The notes beneath the pieces were generated by a model. The model worked only from the letters and a program-made list of their open reading frames with translations. It searched no databases and was not told the origin of the DNA. Shown here in pieces: positions 56,593 through 64,000 of a stretch of DNA of 64,000 nucleotides. Position 1 is the first letter of the stretch; every line of letters starts with the position of its first letter. Source of the stretch: Actinomycetes bacterium (GTDB taxonomy: Bacteria > Actinomycetota > Acidimicrobiia > Acidimicrobiales > RAAP-2); NCBI GenBank assembly GCA_021831035.1, contig JAKBNL010000004.1, positions 1 to 64,000 of the forward strand. The letters are read 5' to 3'. The translations under genes were made by a program, and so were the position numbers.

Positions 56593-57524
56593 CAGCGTGC
56601 CTCCAGTCCGTCGTCGACCTCGATGCCCTCGGGCACCATCACCAGTCCGGCGGCGCGCGCCTCCTCGGCGAGCAGCACGGCGAAGTCCTCGCTCGTGTGG
56701 CCGGCCCCCACCGCCGCCTGGACGATCTCGGCGCAGAGGGCGGCGAGCGGCATCGGCACGTGGTGCTCGCGCGCGGCGGCCAGTCCGAGGTCGAAGTCCT
56801 TGCGCAACAGCACCGGCGTGAAGGTCGGCGTGAAGTCGAGGTTCACGAAGGCCGGCGTCTTGTAGCGCGAGAAGGTCGAGCCGAGGACCGAGTCGTTGAG
56901 GAACGAGAGCAGGGCGCTGCGCTTCACTCCGCCCCTCTCGGCGAGGACCGTCACCTCGGCGAGCGCCTGGGTGACCACGCCGAGCACGACGTTGTGGCAG
57001 ATCTTGACGAGCCGCGCCGTTTCGCCCTCGCCGACGTAGGTCACGCCACGGCCGACGTCGCGCAGCATCGCCGCCACCTCGTCGAAGGCCGCCCGCTCGC
57101 CCGACACGGCCAGGGTCAGGTTGCCGCTGGCCACCACCTTGGGGTTACCGCTCACCGGGGCGGCGAGGAAGGCGACCCCGCGCGCCGCGCAGGCCGCCCG
57201 GACCTCGGCTGAGGTCTCGGTCGACACGGTCGAGCTGTCCACCACCACCCGCGGCGCGCGCTCCGGGTCCGACAGCACCCCCGCGGGCCCGGTCGTCACC
57301 TCGAGCAGGTCCTCGTTGGCCGAGACCATGACGAAGACCACGTCGTGCCCGGCGAGGTCGACCGGTCGGTCGGCCACCGTCGCTCCCCGTTCGACCAGGG
57401 CTTCGGCCTTCGCACGGGTGCGGTTCGTGACCGTCACCTCGCGACCGGCCGCGAGCAGCCGCGTCACCATGGCCGCACCCATCCGCCCGCAGCCGATCCA
57501 CCCGATTCGCGTCGCCTCGCCCAC
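56592..57524 (-). CDS. 3-hydroxyisobutyrate-dehydrogenase family NAD(P) oxidoreductase
   Basis: This 310-aa beta-hydroxyacid dehydrogenase has the dinucleotide site IGWIGCGRMGAAMVTRLLAAG, NRTRAKAEAL, VVDSSTVSTET, the substrate loop APVSGNPKVVASGNLTLAVSG and catalytic Lys in ARLVKICHNVVLG. It oxidises a 3-hydroxyacid to a semialdehyde or keto acid. GTG at 57524 follows GGAGGAGGCGCG. It lies 14 bp after livF and touches the M24 gene (TGATG), so it sits mid-operon. Confidence 0.9.
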   Translation of the reverse strand: MGEATRIGWIGCGRMGAAMVTRLLAAGREVTVTNRTRAKAEALVERGATVADRPVDLAGHDVVFVMVSANEDLLEVTTGPAGVLSDPERAPRVVVDSSTVSTETSAEVRAACAARGVAFLAAPVSGNPKVVASGNLTLAVSGERAAFDEVAAMLRDVGRGVTYVGEGETARLVKICHNVVLGVVTQALAEVTVLAERGGVKRSALLSFLNDSVLGSTFSRYKTPAFVNLDFTPTFTPVLLRKDFDLGLAAAREHHVPMPLAALCAEIVQAAVGAGHTSEDFAVLLAEEARAAGLVMVPEGIEVDDGLEAR

Positions 57525-57538
57525 CGCGCCTCCTCCGG

Positions 57539-58279
57539 TCAACCCGTGACCGTCTCTTCGATCGACCCCCCGAGGTACAGGGCCCCGATCTCGGGGTGGT
57601 GCAGCACCTCGTGGCCACTGCCCTGAAGCCGCACCCGGCCGTTCTCCATCACCACACCCTGGTCGGCGAGGCGCAGGGCCTGTCGGGCGTTCTGCTCCAC
57701 CAGCAAGATAGTGCGACCCGCCTCGTTCATCCGCCGGACGGTCTGGAACATCTGGCGCAGCGTCTTGGGGTCGAGGCCCATCGAGGGCTCGTCCAGCACG
57801 ACCAGGGTCGGGTCGAGCATGAGGCACCGGGCGAACTCGACGAGGCGCTGCTGGCCGCCCGAGAGCGCCCCGGCCTTGTCGCCGGCGCGCTCGGACACGA
57901 TGGGGAAGGCCGCGGCGACCCGCTCGTAGCGCTCGGCGATGACCCGCTTGTCGCGCACGAGGTACGCCCCCAACTCGACGTTCTGGCGCACCGTCATCTC
58001 GCGGAAGAGGCTGTGGTTCTGGGGCACCTGGACGATCCCGCGCTCCAGGATCTGACGGGGACTACGCCCGACGAGGTTCTCGCCCTGGAAGGTGATCGAC
58101 CCGAGGCGGGGCCGTACCAGGCCGCTCACCGCCTTGAGGAGCGTCGACTTGCCCGAGCCGTTGGGGCCGACGATGCAGGTGACGCCCCCGGCCGGCACAT
58201 CGAAGGTGACACCCTTTAAGACGTCGCCCCCGCCGTAGCCCGCGACCACGCCGTCAATGGAGAGGACCGCCTCAGGCAC
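57539..58279 (-). CDS. livF: Branched-chain-type ABC importer ATPase (LivF)
   Basis: This 246-aa ATPase has Walker A IVGPNGSGKSTLLKAV, Q-loop IVQVPQNHSLFREMTV, signature LSGGQQRLVEFARCL, Walker B LVVLDEPSMGLDP and switch His in LLVEQNARQALRLAD (Gln replaces the H-loop, as common in LivF). GTG at 58279 overlaps the livG stop by 8 bp. Confidence 0.93.
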   Translation of the reverse strand: MPEAVLSIDGVVAGYGGGDVLKGVTFDVPAGGVTCIVGPNGSGKSTLLKAVSGLVRPRLGSITFQGENLVGRSPRQILERGIVQVPQNHSLFREMTVRQNVELGAYLVRDKRVIAERYERVAAAFPIVSERAGDKAGALSGGQQRLVEFARCLMLDPTLVVLDEPSMGLDPKTLRQMFQTVRRMNEAGRTILLVEQNARQALRLADQGVVMENGRVRLQGSGHEVLHHPEIGALYLGGSIEETVTG

Positions 58280-59042
58280 CGGCCACCCCCTCGAACTCCT
58301 CCTCGCCGCCACCCAGGTACGCGTCGAGCACCTTGGGGTCGCGACGCACCTCCTCGGGGGTCCCCGAAACGAGATTGCAGCCCTGGTGCATCACGGTGAC
58401 CCGGTCGCACAGGCTCATGACGAACTCCATGTTGTGCTCCACGATGAGGAACGTCTTGCCCTGGGCGTTGAGGGCCCGGATCTTCTCGGCGATGCGGTTG
58501 ATGAGCGTGAGGTTCACGCCACCCGCCGGCTCGTCGAGCAGGATGACCTGGGGGTCGGCGACCAGCACGTAGGCGAGTTCGAGAAGCTTGCGCTGGCCGT
58601 AGGAGAGGGCCCCGGCCTGCAGCTCGGCCAGCTCCGCGATGCCGACGAAGTCGAGCAGCTCGAGGGCGGTCGCCACCTCCTCAGCCGAGGACTTGGACCG
58701 GGTGAGCCCGCGCAGCCACCCCTCCTGACGCTGGGTCGCGACCAGCATGTTCTCGAGCACGCTCAAGCGCTCGAAGATCCGCGTGAGCTGGAAGGTCCGC
58801 CCGATCCCCCGGGCGAAGACCTGGTTTGGCCTGAGCCCCGTGATGTCCTCGTCACGGAAGCGCACCGCACCCTGGTCGGCCCGGACGTAGCCGGTCACGA
58901 CGTTGAACAGGGTCGTCTTGCCCGAGCCGTTGGGCCCGATGAGCCCGGCGATGGACCCCTCGTCGACCTCGAGGGAGCAGGCCTGGAGGGCCTGGACCCC
59001 ACCGAAGGCGCGGCTCACCCCGGTGACCGAAAGGATCGACAT
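58272..59042 (-). CDS. livG: Branched-chain-type ABC importer ATPase (LivG)
   Basis: This 256-aa ATPase has Walker A LIGPNGSGKTTLFNVVTG, RTFQLTRIFERLSVLENM, signature ALSYGQRKLLELA, Walker B VILLDEPAGGVN and H-loop LIVEHNMEFVMSLCD. The Phe-Gln-x-x-Arg-x-Phe and SYGQ forms mark LivG. ATG at 59042 shares a base with the livM stop (TGATG). Confidence 0.94.
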   Translation of the reverse strand: MSILSVTGVSRAFGGVQALQACSLEVDEGSIAGLIGPNGSGKTTLFNVVTGYVRADQGAVRFRDEDITGLRPNQVFARGIGRTFQLTRIFERLSVLENMLVATQRQEGWLRGLTRSKSSAEEVATALELLDFVGIAELAELQAGALSYGQRKLLELAYVLVADPQVILLDEPAGGVNLTLINRIAEKIRALNAQGKTFLIVEHNMEFVMSLCDRVTVMHQGCNLVSGTPEEVRRDPKVLDAYLGGGEEEFEGVAGA

Positions 59043-60046
59043 CAAGCCCCGCTTCCGGCGAGGGTCGTCTCGGCCGCGGCGACGGCAGCCTTCTCGCGCG
59101 CGGAGCGGCGCGTCACCCGATCGCGGACGAAGACGACGATCCCCTGGGGCATGAACAGGATGACGACCAAGAAGAGGGCCCCGAAGAGGATGAGGTAGAG
59201 CGAGCTGTTAGAGAACGAGAGGGTGAGCCACTGCTGGAACGACTCGAGGATGAGCGCACCCAGCAGCGGTCCCACCAGCGTGCCGAGGCCCCCGAGGAAG
59301 GCCATGAGGGCGATCGACACGTCGAAGAGCGGGTCGAAGACGAACTGGGGGAAGATCTGGCCCACGAACATCGCGTAGAGCGCTCCGGCCATGCCGATCG
59401 TGAACTGCGCCAGGGCGAAGCCGGTCAGCTTCACCGCCGTGGTGCGCACACCCAGGCCGAGAGCGCGGTCCTCGTCGTCGCGGATCGCCAGCATCTGTAG
59501 ACCGAAGCGCGAGCGGCGCACGACGGCCGAGAGGATCGTGGCGAAGATCACCAGACTAAGGCCCACGTAGTAGAAGGGCAGGTTGTAGTAACTCTCGTTC
59601 CAGCTGATGAACGGCAGGATGAGCCCCGAGGTGCTCCCGGTGAATCCGACGTTGATGGCGGTCAGCTGGAAGACGAAGAAGATCGCGATGGTGATCACGA
59701 CGAAGGTGTGGCGACGCACCCGCAGGGCGATGGCCCCGATCGGTAGCGCCACGAGGGTCGCGAGGAGGCCGCCGAGGGGGACGAGCCAGAACATCGAGGC
59801 GCCCGGGGCCATGTTCGCGTGGATCGACACCAGGGCCATGGTGTAGGCACCCACCCCGTAGGAGACGGCGGAGCCCAGTGCGATGTAGCCCGTGTAGCCC
59901 GAGAACATGTTCCACGAGGTCGCGCAGGCCATGTAGATGAGGGTGAAGACGCCGATGGTCGTGTAGGCCGGGTTCGTCACAACCACCGGGAAGAGGGCGA
60001 GAGCGGCGAGCCCGAGCGCCCACGCGGCGCGAGACCAGTGGCGCAT
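59042..60046 (-). CDS. livM: Branched-chain-type ABC importer permease (LivM)
   Basis: This 334-aa permease has about nine membrane helices. Family marks are MFSGYTGYIALGSAVSYGVGAYT and the EAA-like loop MLAIRDDEDRALGLGVRTTAVKLTGFAL, then GGLGTLVGPLLGALIL. It pairs with LivH to form the channel. ATG at 60046 shares a base with the livH stop. Confidence 0.94.
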   Translation of the reverse strand: MRHWSRAAWALGLAALALFPVVVTNPAYTTIGVFTLIYMACATSWNMFSGYTGYIALGSAVSYGVGAYTMALVSIHANMAPGASMFWLVPLGGLLATLVALPIGAIALRVRRHTFVVITIAIFFVFQLTAINVGFTGSTSGLILPFISWNESYYNLPFYYVGLSLVIFATILSAVVRRSRFGLQMLAIRDDEDRALGLGVRTTAVKLTGFALAQFTIGMAGALYAMFVGQIFPQFVFDPLFDVSIALMAFLGGLGTLVGPLLGALILESFQQWLTLSFSNSSLYLILFGALFLVVILFMPQGIVVFVRDRVTRRSAREKAAVAAAETTLAGSGA

Positions 60047-60930
60047 CAGGCCGTCCTCGCGAGTTGCTTGCCAAAGAGCCCCTGGGGACGCAGCGACAGG
60101 ACGATGACGAGCACGATGAAGAAGGTCATAGTCGACCAGATCGGCGACCAGACAACCCCGACCACGTCCTCGAGCATCACCATTCCGATCGAGGCGACGA
60201 GCGCCCCGCCGAGACTCCCCATGCCGCCCAGGACGATGATGGTGAGCAGGCGCGAGATCAGGTCGTAGCTCGAGCTGGCGTTGAAGGCGTTGGTGGCGCC
60301 GAACACCATGCCGCCCGCCGCGGTCACCGCGGTCCCGATGCCGAAGCAGATGGTGGCGACCCTCTTGACGTTGATGCCGATGAGGGCCGCCGCCGTCTGG
60401 TCGGCCAGGGACGCGCGCACGCTCGCCCCGAACCGGGTCCGGTACAGCAGGACCCACAGGGCCGTGAGCAGCACCACGGCCAGGATGAAGCCGAAGACGT
60501 AGATGTAGGCGAAGTACACGCCGAAGAGTTTGAACGACCGGTTGACGTACCAGGCGTTGATCTGGACGTCGTTCACCGAGAAGATCATGTTGAGTGAGCC
60601 CTCGATGAGCAACGAGACGGCGTAGGTCACCAGGATCGACATCGCGGTCTTCTCCGGCCCCTTCAAGCGGGACATGAAGCCCCTCTCCACCACGATCCCC
60701 ACCACGAAGAGGGTGGGGATCGTGATGAGGAGGCCGACGAAGGGGTCGATGCCCCAGTGCAGTTGGATCGCGTAACTCAGGTAGGCGCCCAGCACCACGA
60801 AGATGCCCTGGGCGATGTTGATGATGTCCATCACCCCGAATATCAGCGTGAGACCCGTCGCCATGAGGGCGTAGACCGACCCGGTCAGCACCCCGTCGAC
60901 GATCGCGTAGGTGAGCGCGCTACCCGACAT
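60046..60930 (-). CDS. livH: Branched-chain-type ABC importer permease (LivH)
   Basis: This 294-aa permease has about eight membrane helices: DGVLTGSVYALMATGLTLIFGVMDIINIAQG at the start, the coupling loop RASLADQTAAALIGINVKRVATICFGIG, and VLGGMGSLGGALVASIGMVMLED near the end. ATG at 60930 lies 3 bp after the binding-protein gene stop. Confidence 0.94.
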   Translation of the reverse strand: MSGSALTYAIVDGVLTGSVYALMATGLTLIFGVMDIINIAQGIFVVLGAYLSYAIQLHWGIDPFVGLLITIPTLFVVGIVVERGFMSRLKGPEKTAMSILVTYAVSLLIEGSLNMIFSVNDVQINAWYVNRSFKLFGVYFAYIYVFGFILAVVLLTALWVLLYRTRFGASVRASLADQTAAALIGINVKRVATICFGIGTAVTAAGGMVFGATNAFNASSSYDLISRLLTIIVLGGMGSLGGALVASIGMVMLEDVVGVVWSPIWSTMTFFIVLVIVLSLRPQGLFGKQLARTA

Positions 60931-60933
60931 CGA

Positions 60934-62184
60934 TCAGCTCTTCCAGGCCGGCTTGGGGTAGATGACCTTAACCGAGTTGGGGTCGCCCACCGGGTTGACC
61001 TGGACGAACTTCGTGCCCTGCCACTGGAAGGTGAAGGCGGTCGGGTCGACGTTCTCACCGAGGTTGTTGAACTTCACCGGGCCCTGCACCGAGGACAGGA
61101 CCTTGCCCGAGTGCAGGTAGGCGAGGATCTTGGCGTTGTTGAAGCCGTGAGTCGCCTCGACGGCCTGGGTCATCACCTCACCCACCGAGTAGGCCTCGGC
61201 GACGTCAGAGTTGATGTCGGCCGGGGTGCCGCCGTACTGCTTGATGTAGGCCGCCACCATCGCCTTGCTGAGCGGGTTGGCCGAGCCGCCGTACCACGCG
61301 TTGGGCACCATGATGCCGTTAGCGTTCTTCGCGCCCACCGCCGTCAAGAACGCCGCGCCCTGGTCGGGACCGGCCGTCGCGATGAAGGCCTTGGGGTTGT
61401 AGTGGGCCTGCTCGAAGGCCTGCATGAAGGCCGACACCGTGGGCACGTCGACCGAGCCGAGCACCACCACCTGGGCCTTGGCCGCGGCCACTTTGTCGGC
61501 GATCGAGGTGTAGTCGGTCACCTCCGCCGGGAAGACCGTGAAGCCGAGCGACTTGATCCCCGCCTTGGACATGATCTTCTGGGCGACCGGGAGCTGCGGC
61601 TCAGTGAAGGGGTCGTTCGACGTAACGTAGTACGCGCTCGTGGGACGCTGACCCTTGGGCAGCGACGAGATCCACGTCGCGAAGGGCATGAGGTCGTTCG
61701 CCACCGGCAGCGACACGTCGAAAACGTTCTTGAGGTGCGCCTGGAAGACCGACGGCGCGCCGCCCGCCCCCTCGACCATCGCGTAGCCGTACCGCTCAGC
61801 GGTCTGGCCGGCCGGCACCGTGAGCAGCGACGAGAAGGGCCCAAACACCAACTGGACGTGGTCCTGGCTGATGAGGTCCTGATAGTTCGTCACCACCTGG
61901 GTCGGACTCGACGCGTCGGACTTGATGATCAGGTTGATCTTGTGGCCGAGCAGGCCGCCGTGGGCGTTCTGCTCCTTCGCCCATAGTTGGTAGCCGCGCT
62001 GGAACGCCTGGCCGTCGGCCGAGAAGTCGCCCGAGAGCGACAACGAGATGCCGATATTGACCGGTGCGCCCTTGGCGAGGCCACCCGAACTCGCGCCGGC
62101 CGTCGAGGTCGCCGCCATCGTGATGAGTGATGCCGCGGCGACCGTGGTCGCCGCCAGCACCCTCACGGTGCTCATTCTCTTCAT
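60934..62184 (-). CDS. livK: Branched-chain-type ABC importer substrate-binding protein
   Basis: This 416-aa periplasmic-binding-fold type I protein has a signal sequence (KRMSTVRVLAATTVAAASLITMAA..ASS) without an evident lipobox Cys. The mature part has VNIGISLSLSGDFSADGQAFQRGYQLWAKEQN, the usual ligand-gating start, and LVFGPFSSLLTVPAGQTAERYG. Its ligand could be an amino acid, amide or aromatic acid. ATG at 62184 has GGGGG upstream, lying in the loop of a hairpin (62183-62203). It is the first gene of the nine-gene operon. Confidence 0.92.
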   Translation of the reverse strand: MKRMSTVRVLAATTVAAASLITMAATSTAGASSGGLAKGAPVNIGISLSLSGDFSADGQAFQRGYQLWAKEQNAHGGLLGHKINLIIKSDASSPTQVVTNYQDLISQDHVQLVFGPFSSLLTVPAGQTAERYGYAMVEGAGGAPSVFQAHLKNVFDVSLPVANDLMPFATWISSLPKGQRPTSAYYVTSNDPFTEPQLPVAQKIMSKAGIKSLGFTVFPAEVTDYTSIADKVAAAKAQVVVLGSVDVPTVSAFMQAFEQAHYNPKAFIATAGPDQGAAFLTAVGAKNANGIMVPNAWYGGSANPLSKAMVAAYIKQYGGTPADINSDVAEAYSVGEVMTQAVEATHGFNNAKILAYLHSGKVLSSVQGPVKFNNLGENVDPTAFTFQWQGTKFVQVNPVGDPNSVKVIYPKPAWKS

Positions 62185-62203
62185 TGATTCCCCCCGAATC
62201 AAT
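62183..62203 (-). promoter_or_regulatory. Hairpin enclosing the ribosome site of the binding-protein gene
   Basis: ATTGATTC (62183-62190), CCCCC, GAATCAAT (62196-62203) form a perfect 8-bp inverted repeat with a 5-nt loop. On the mRNA the GGGGG Shine-Dalgarno is the loop, and the first two bases of the ATG close the stem. It could control translation of the whole operon, or be an operator for a dimeric regulator. Confidence 0.65.
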
Positions 62204-62408
62204 CTGTGTGACGACGTCGGCGGCCCCCCGTTTGCGGTCCACCCGCGTCGCTCGCCGGGACGGCGATGGCGTAACGCTAACGATGGCCCCTGGGCTAATC
62301 AAGGCGCCCGGGCACCGTTCGCCGTGAAAAGATTTCAAGCGTTCGTCCCTTCTCCCGCCGTCGTCGACGGCGTTACCATCTCCAGCCATCCGGGCCGGTG
62401 GGGGGACT

Positions 62409-63509
62409 GTGACCGACGCGCTTCTGGAGACCGCCATCGCCAACTGGCAGCCCCGCTTCGTGGCCAACGGAGTCGACGCAAGTGACTACGTGCACATAGC
62501 GGCGCGGCTCGAGCGCTGGGAGGACTGGTGCGCCTCGTGGTGCGAGGCCGGCGCCGAACACGAGGCCCTCGGCGTCGCCGCCCGCGCCGCGGGGAGCGGG
62601 CGTAGCGCCGGCGAGCACCTCGCGCGCGCCGCGGTCTACTTCCACTTCGCGAAGTTCCTGTTCGTCCACGACCTCGAGCAGGCCCGCGCGGCGCACGGTC
62701 GCGCCGTCGCCGCCCTGGCCGACGCCTCACCCCACCTCACGCCTCCGGCAACCCGCCTCGAGATCCCCTTCGAGGGGTCCCGGCTGGTCGCCCTCCTGCG
62801 CACGCCGGACCCGACGACCCCCCAGCCCACGGTCGTCCTGATCCCGGGGCTCGACTCGGCGAAGGAGGAGTTCCGCGAGGTCGAGCGGTCCTTCCTCGAG
62901 CGCGGACTGGCCACGGTCTCGCTCGAGGGCCCGGGTCAGGGCGAGGTCGAGTGGGACCTGCCGATTCGACCGGACTGGGAGGTCGTCGGCGAGGTGGCGC
63001 TGGGCTACCTACGACGCCGTCCCGAGGTCGATCCCGCCCGGATCGGCGTCTGGGGCGTGTCCCTCGGGGCCTACTACGCCGCGCGGATCGCGGCGGCCGA
63101 CCTCGGGGTGCGCGCCACGGTGGCCCTCTCGGGACCGTACGACTTCGCCGCCGCCTGGGAGTCGCTCAACCCCCTCACCCGCCGGGCCTTCGTCGTGCGC
63201 TCGCACAGCGCCGACGAGGCCGAGGCCGCACGACGGGCCGCGGAGCTCACCCTCGCCGGGCGCGCGTCGTCGATCACCGGTCCCCTCCTCGTCGTCCAAG
63301 GCCGTCGCGACCGGCTCTTCTCGTGGCGCGAAGGCGAGCGACTCGTCGCCGAGGCGGCGGGCCCCGCGGAGCTGCTCGTCCTCGACGAGGGGAACCACGG
63401 CTGTGCGAACGTGACGTACCGGCACCGGCCCTACGCTGCAGACTGGCTGGCTCGCTACCTGGGTGCCGAGCCTCGACCGACCCCTACCCCCGGAGCTGCG
63501 CATGCCTAA
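62409..63509 (+). CDS. Alpha/beta hydrolase, C-C-bond hydrolase (DHPON-hydrolase-like)
   Basis: This 366-aa protein has a helical N-terminal cap domain (about 1-110) and an alpha/beta-hydrolase core. The nucleophile Ser is in WGVSLGAYYAARIA, the acid in VQGRRDRLFSWREG and the His in EGNHGCANV. The N-terminal helical domain plus PTVVLIPGLDSAKEEFREVE resembles 2,6-dihydroxypseudooxynicotine hydrolase and related C-C hydrolases or esterases. GTG at 62409 has GGGGGG 3-8 nt upstream. It is divergent from livK, and its end overlaps the E2 gene by 8 bp. Confidence 0.82.
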   Translation: MTDALLETAIANWQPRFVANGVDASDYVHIAARLERWEDWCASWCEAGAEHEALGVAARAAGSGRSAGEHLARAAVYFHFAKFLFVHDLEQARAAHGRAVAALADASPHLTPPATRLEIPFEGSRLVALLRTPDPTTPQPTVVLIPGLDSAKEEFREVERSFLERGLATVSLEGPGQGEVEWDLPIRPDWEVVGEVALGYLRRRPEVDPARIGVWGVSLGAYYAARIAAADLGVRATVALSGPYDFAAAWESLNPLTRRAFVVRSHSADEAEAARRAAELTLAGRASSITGPLLVVQGRRDRLFSWREGERLVAEAAGPAELLVLDEGNHGCANVTYRHRPYAADWLARYLGAEPRPTPTPGAAHA

Positions 63510-64000
63510 GGTCACGATGCCCCAGCTGGGCGAGACGGTGGCTGAGGGGACGGTCACCAAGTGGTTCCGATCCGTCGGCGAGACCGTCGACAAGGGGGAG
63601 GCGCTTTTCGAGGTCTCCACCGACAAGGTCGACACGGAGATTCCCGCGCCGGTGGGCGGGACGCTCACCGCCATCCTCGTCCCGGCCGGCCAGACCGTCG
63701 ACGTCGGCACGACCCTCGCGCTCATCGATGAGGAGCCCGAGGGTACCGGCGACGTCGCCCCGCGGGTGCGGCCGGGCGCGCGTCTCGACACCGGGGCGCG
63801 CGCCGGCGGATCCCCGCTCGCGTCGACGAAGGGACGCGTCGACGGGGCGGGCGCCGAGCGGCTCTCGCCGGTCGTTCGCCGGCTCCTCACCGAGCACCAC
63901 CTCGAGCCGGGCGACGTCGTGGGCACGGGTCCGGCGGGGCGGATAACCCGCGAGGACGTCCTCGCCCACGTGGCGGCGAGCACGTCGACACCCGACGACG
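63502..64000 (+). CDS. 2-oxoacid dehydrogenase E2 (dihydrolipoyl acyltransferase), 5' part
   Basis: The frame runs off the window after 166 codons. Residues 1-76 are a lipoyl domain (KVTMPQLGETVAEGTVTKWF) with the lipoyl Lys in VSTDKVDTEIP. After a linker, a peripheral-subunit-binding domain follows (about 114-155, LSPVVRRLLTEHHLEPGDVVGTGPAGRITREDV). The acyltransferase core is outside the window. ATG at 63502 overlaps the hydrolase stop. It is the natural E2 partner for the E1 subunits at 53.4-55.3 kb, on the other side of the divergent promoter. Confidence 0.93.
   Translation, partial: MPKVTMPQLGETVAEGTVTKWFRSVGETVDKGEALFEVSTDKVDTEIPAPVGGTLTAILVPAGQTVDVGTTLALIDEEPEGTGDVAPRVRPGARLDTGARAGGSPLASTKGRVDGAGAERLSPVVRRLLTEHHLEPGDVVGTGPAGRITREDVLAHVAASTSTPDD

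Noticed and set aside
53361-64000. Idea that the locus is a plain pyruvate dehydrogenase operon
   Set aside because: E1 and E2 are on opposite strands around a Liv importer, with hydroxyacid dehydrogenase, M24 and C-C hydrolase genes in between. No E3 is seen in the window, so a specialised pathway fits better.

Overview
The window is a high-GC (about 70 percent by eye) actinobacterial chromosome segment. Support for this comes from GTG-rich starts, an F420/LLM-type oxidoreductase, an adenylate cyclase/ATPase regulator, a CsoR copper regulon, DHA2 pumps, a DUF6295 protein and a PutA fused in one chain. Many genes have a -10 box (TANNNT) only 6-7 nt before the start codon, which indicates leaderless mRNAs. 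A deep-branching class such as Acidimicrobiia is possible, but I cannot prove it from sequence alone. I saw no rRNA, tRNA or CRISPR array.

Layout. 1-5.3 kb is accessory DNA: the 3' end of an ISL3-type transposase gene, a less GC-rich GT39 glycosyltransferase gene, about 1 kb without a convincing gene, a cold-shock gene, and a complete IS3-family element (3295-4589) with matched ends and a 3-bp target duplication. The IS3 element lies between a promoter-like sequence and a pentapeptide/DinB gene. 5.5-8.8 kb is an arsenic module: arsR and acr3 diverge from a 20-bp gap that holds operator and promoters, followed by a CoA-disulfide-reductase-like flavoprotein. 9-16 kb carries a succinate-semialdehyde dehydrogenase and a translationally coupled trio (cyclase-ATPase, unknown protein, MpaB-type oxygenase). 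16.1-19 kb is a copper module with two CsoR-type operators: SHOCT membrane protein, cupredoxin, csoR, and a permease fused to three YHS domains. 19-41 kb is mostly housekeeping and metabolic genes in short units: M50 protease, EF-G-like GTPase, GH1, MFS, GNAT, methyltransferase, YbhN-like, LLM oxidoreductase, AI-2E transporter, PutA, acyl-CoA dehydrogenase, NfeD/SPFH, cyclopropane synthase, ROK kinase and an ABC-2 exporter. Convergent pairs often share their stop codons.

41.6-46.5 kb is a four-gene operon: an FAD/Fe-S oxidoreductase, a 2-oxoacid:ferredoxin oxidoreductase (alpha with fused gamma, and beta) and a 49-aa zinc-ribbon-like protein. 46.5-53.3 kb has a response regulator, a secreted neocarzinostatin-fold protein, two DHA2 pumps, a MarR regulator with a perfect palindrome, a dienelactone hydrolase and small proteins.

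53.4-64 kb is the most interesting region. It is one nine-gene minus-strand operon: a branched-chain-type ABC importer (binding protein first), a 3-hydroxyisobutyrate-dehydrogenase-like enzyme, an M24 hydrolase-like protein with a substituted metal ligand, and 2-oxoacid dehydrogenase E1 alpha and beta. It diverges from a C-C-bond hydrolase and the E2 subunit, which runs off the window. This looks like a dedicated uptake-and-degradation pathway for an unidentified small molecule. The start of the binding-protein gene sits in a perfect hairpin with its Shine-Dalgarno sequence in the loop.
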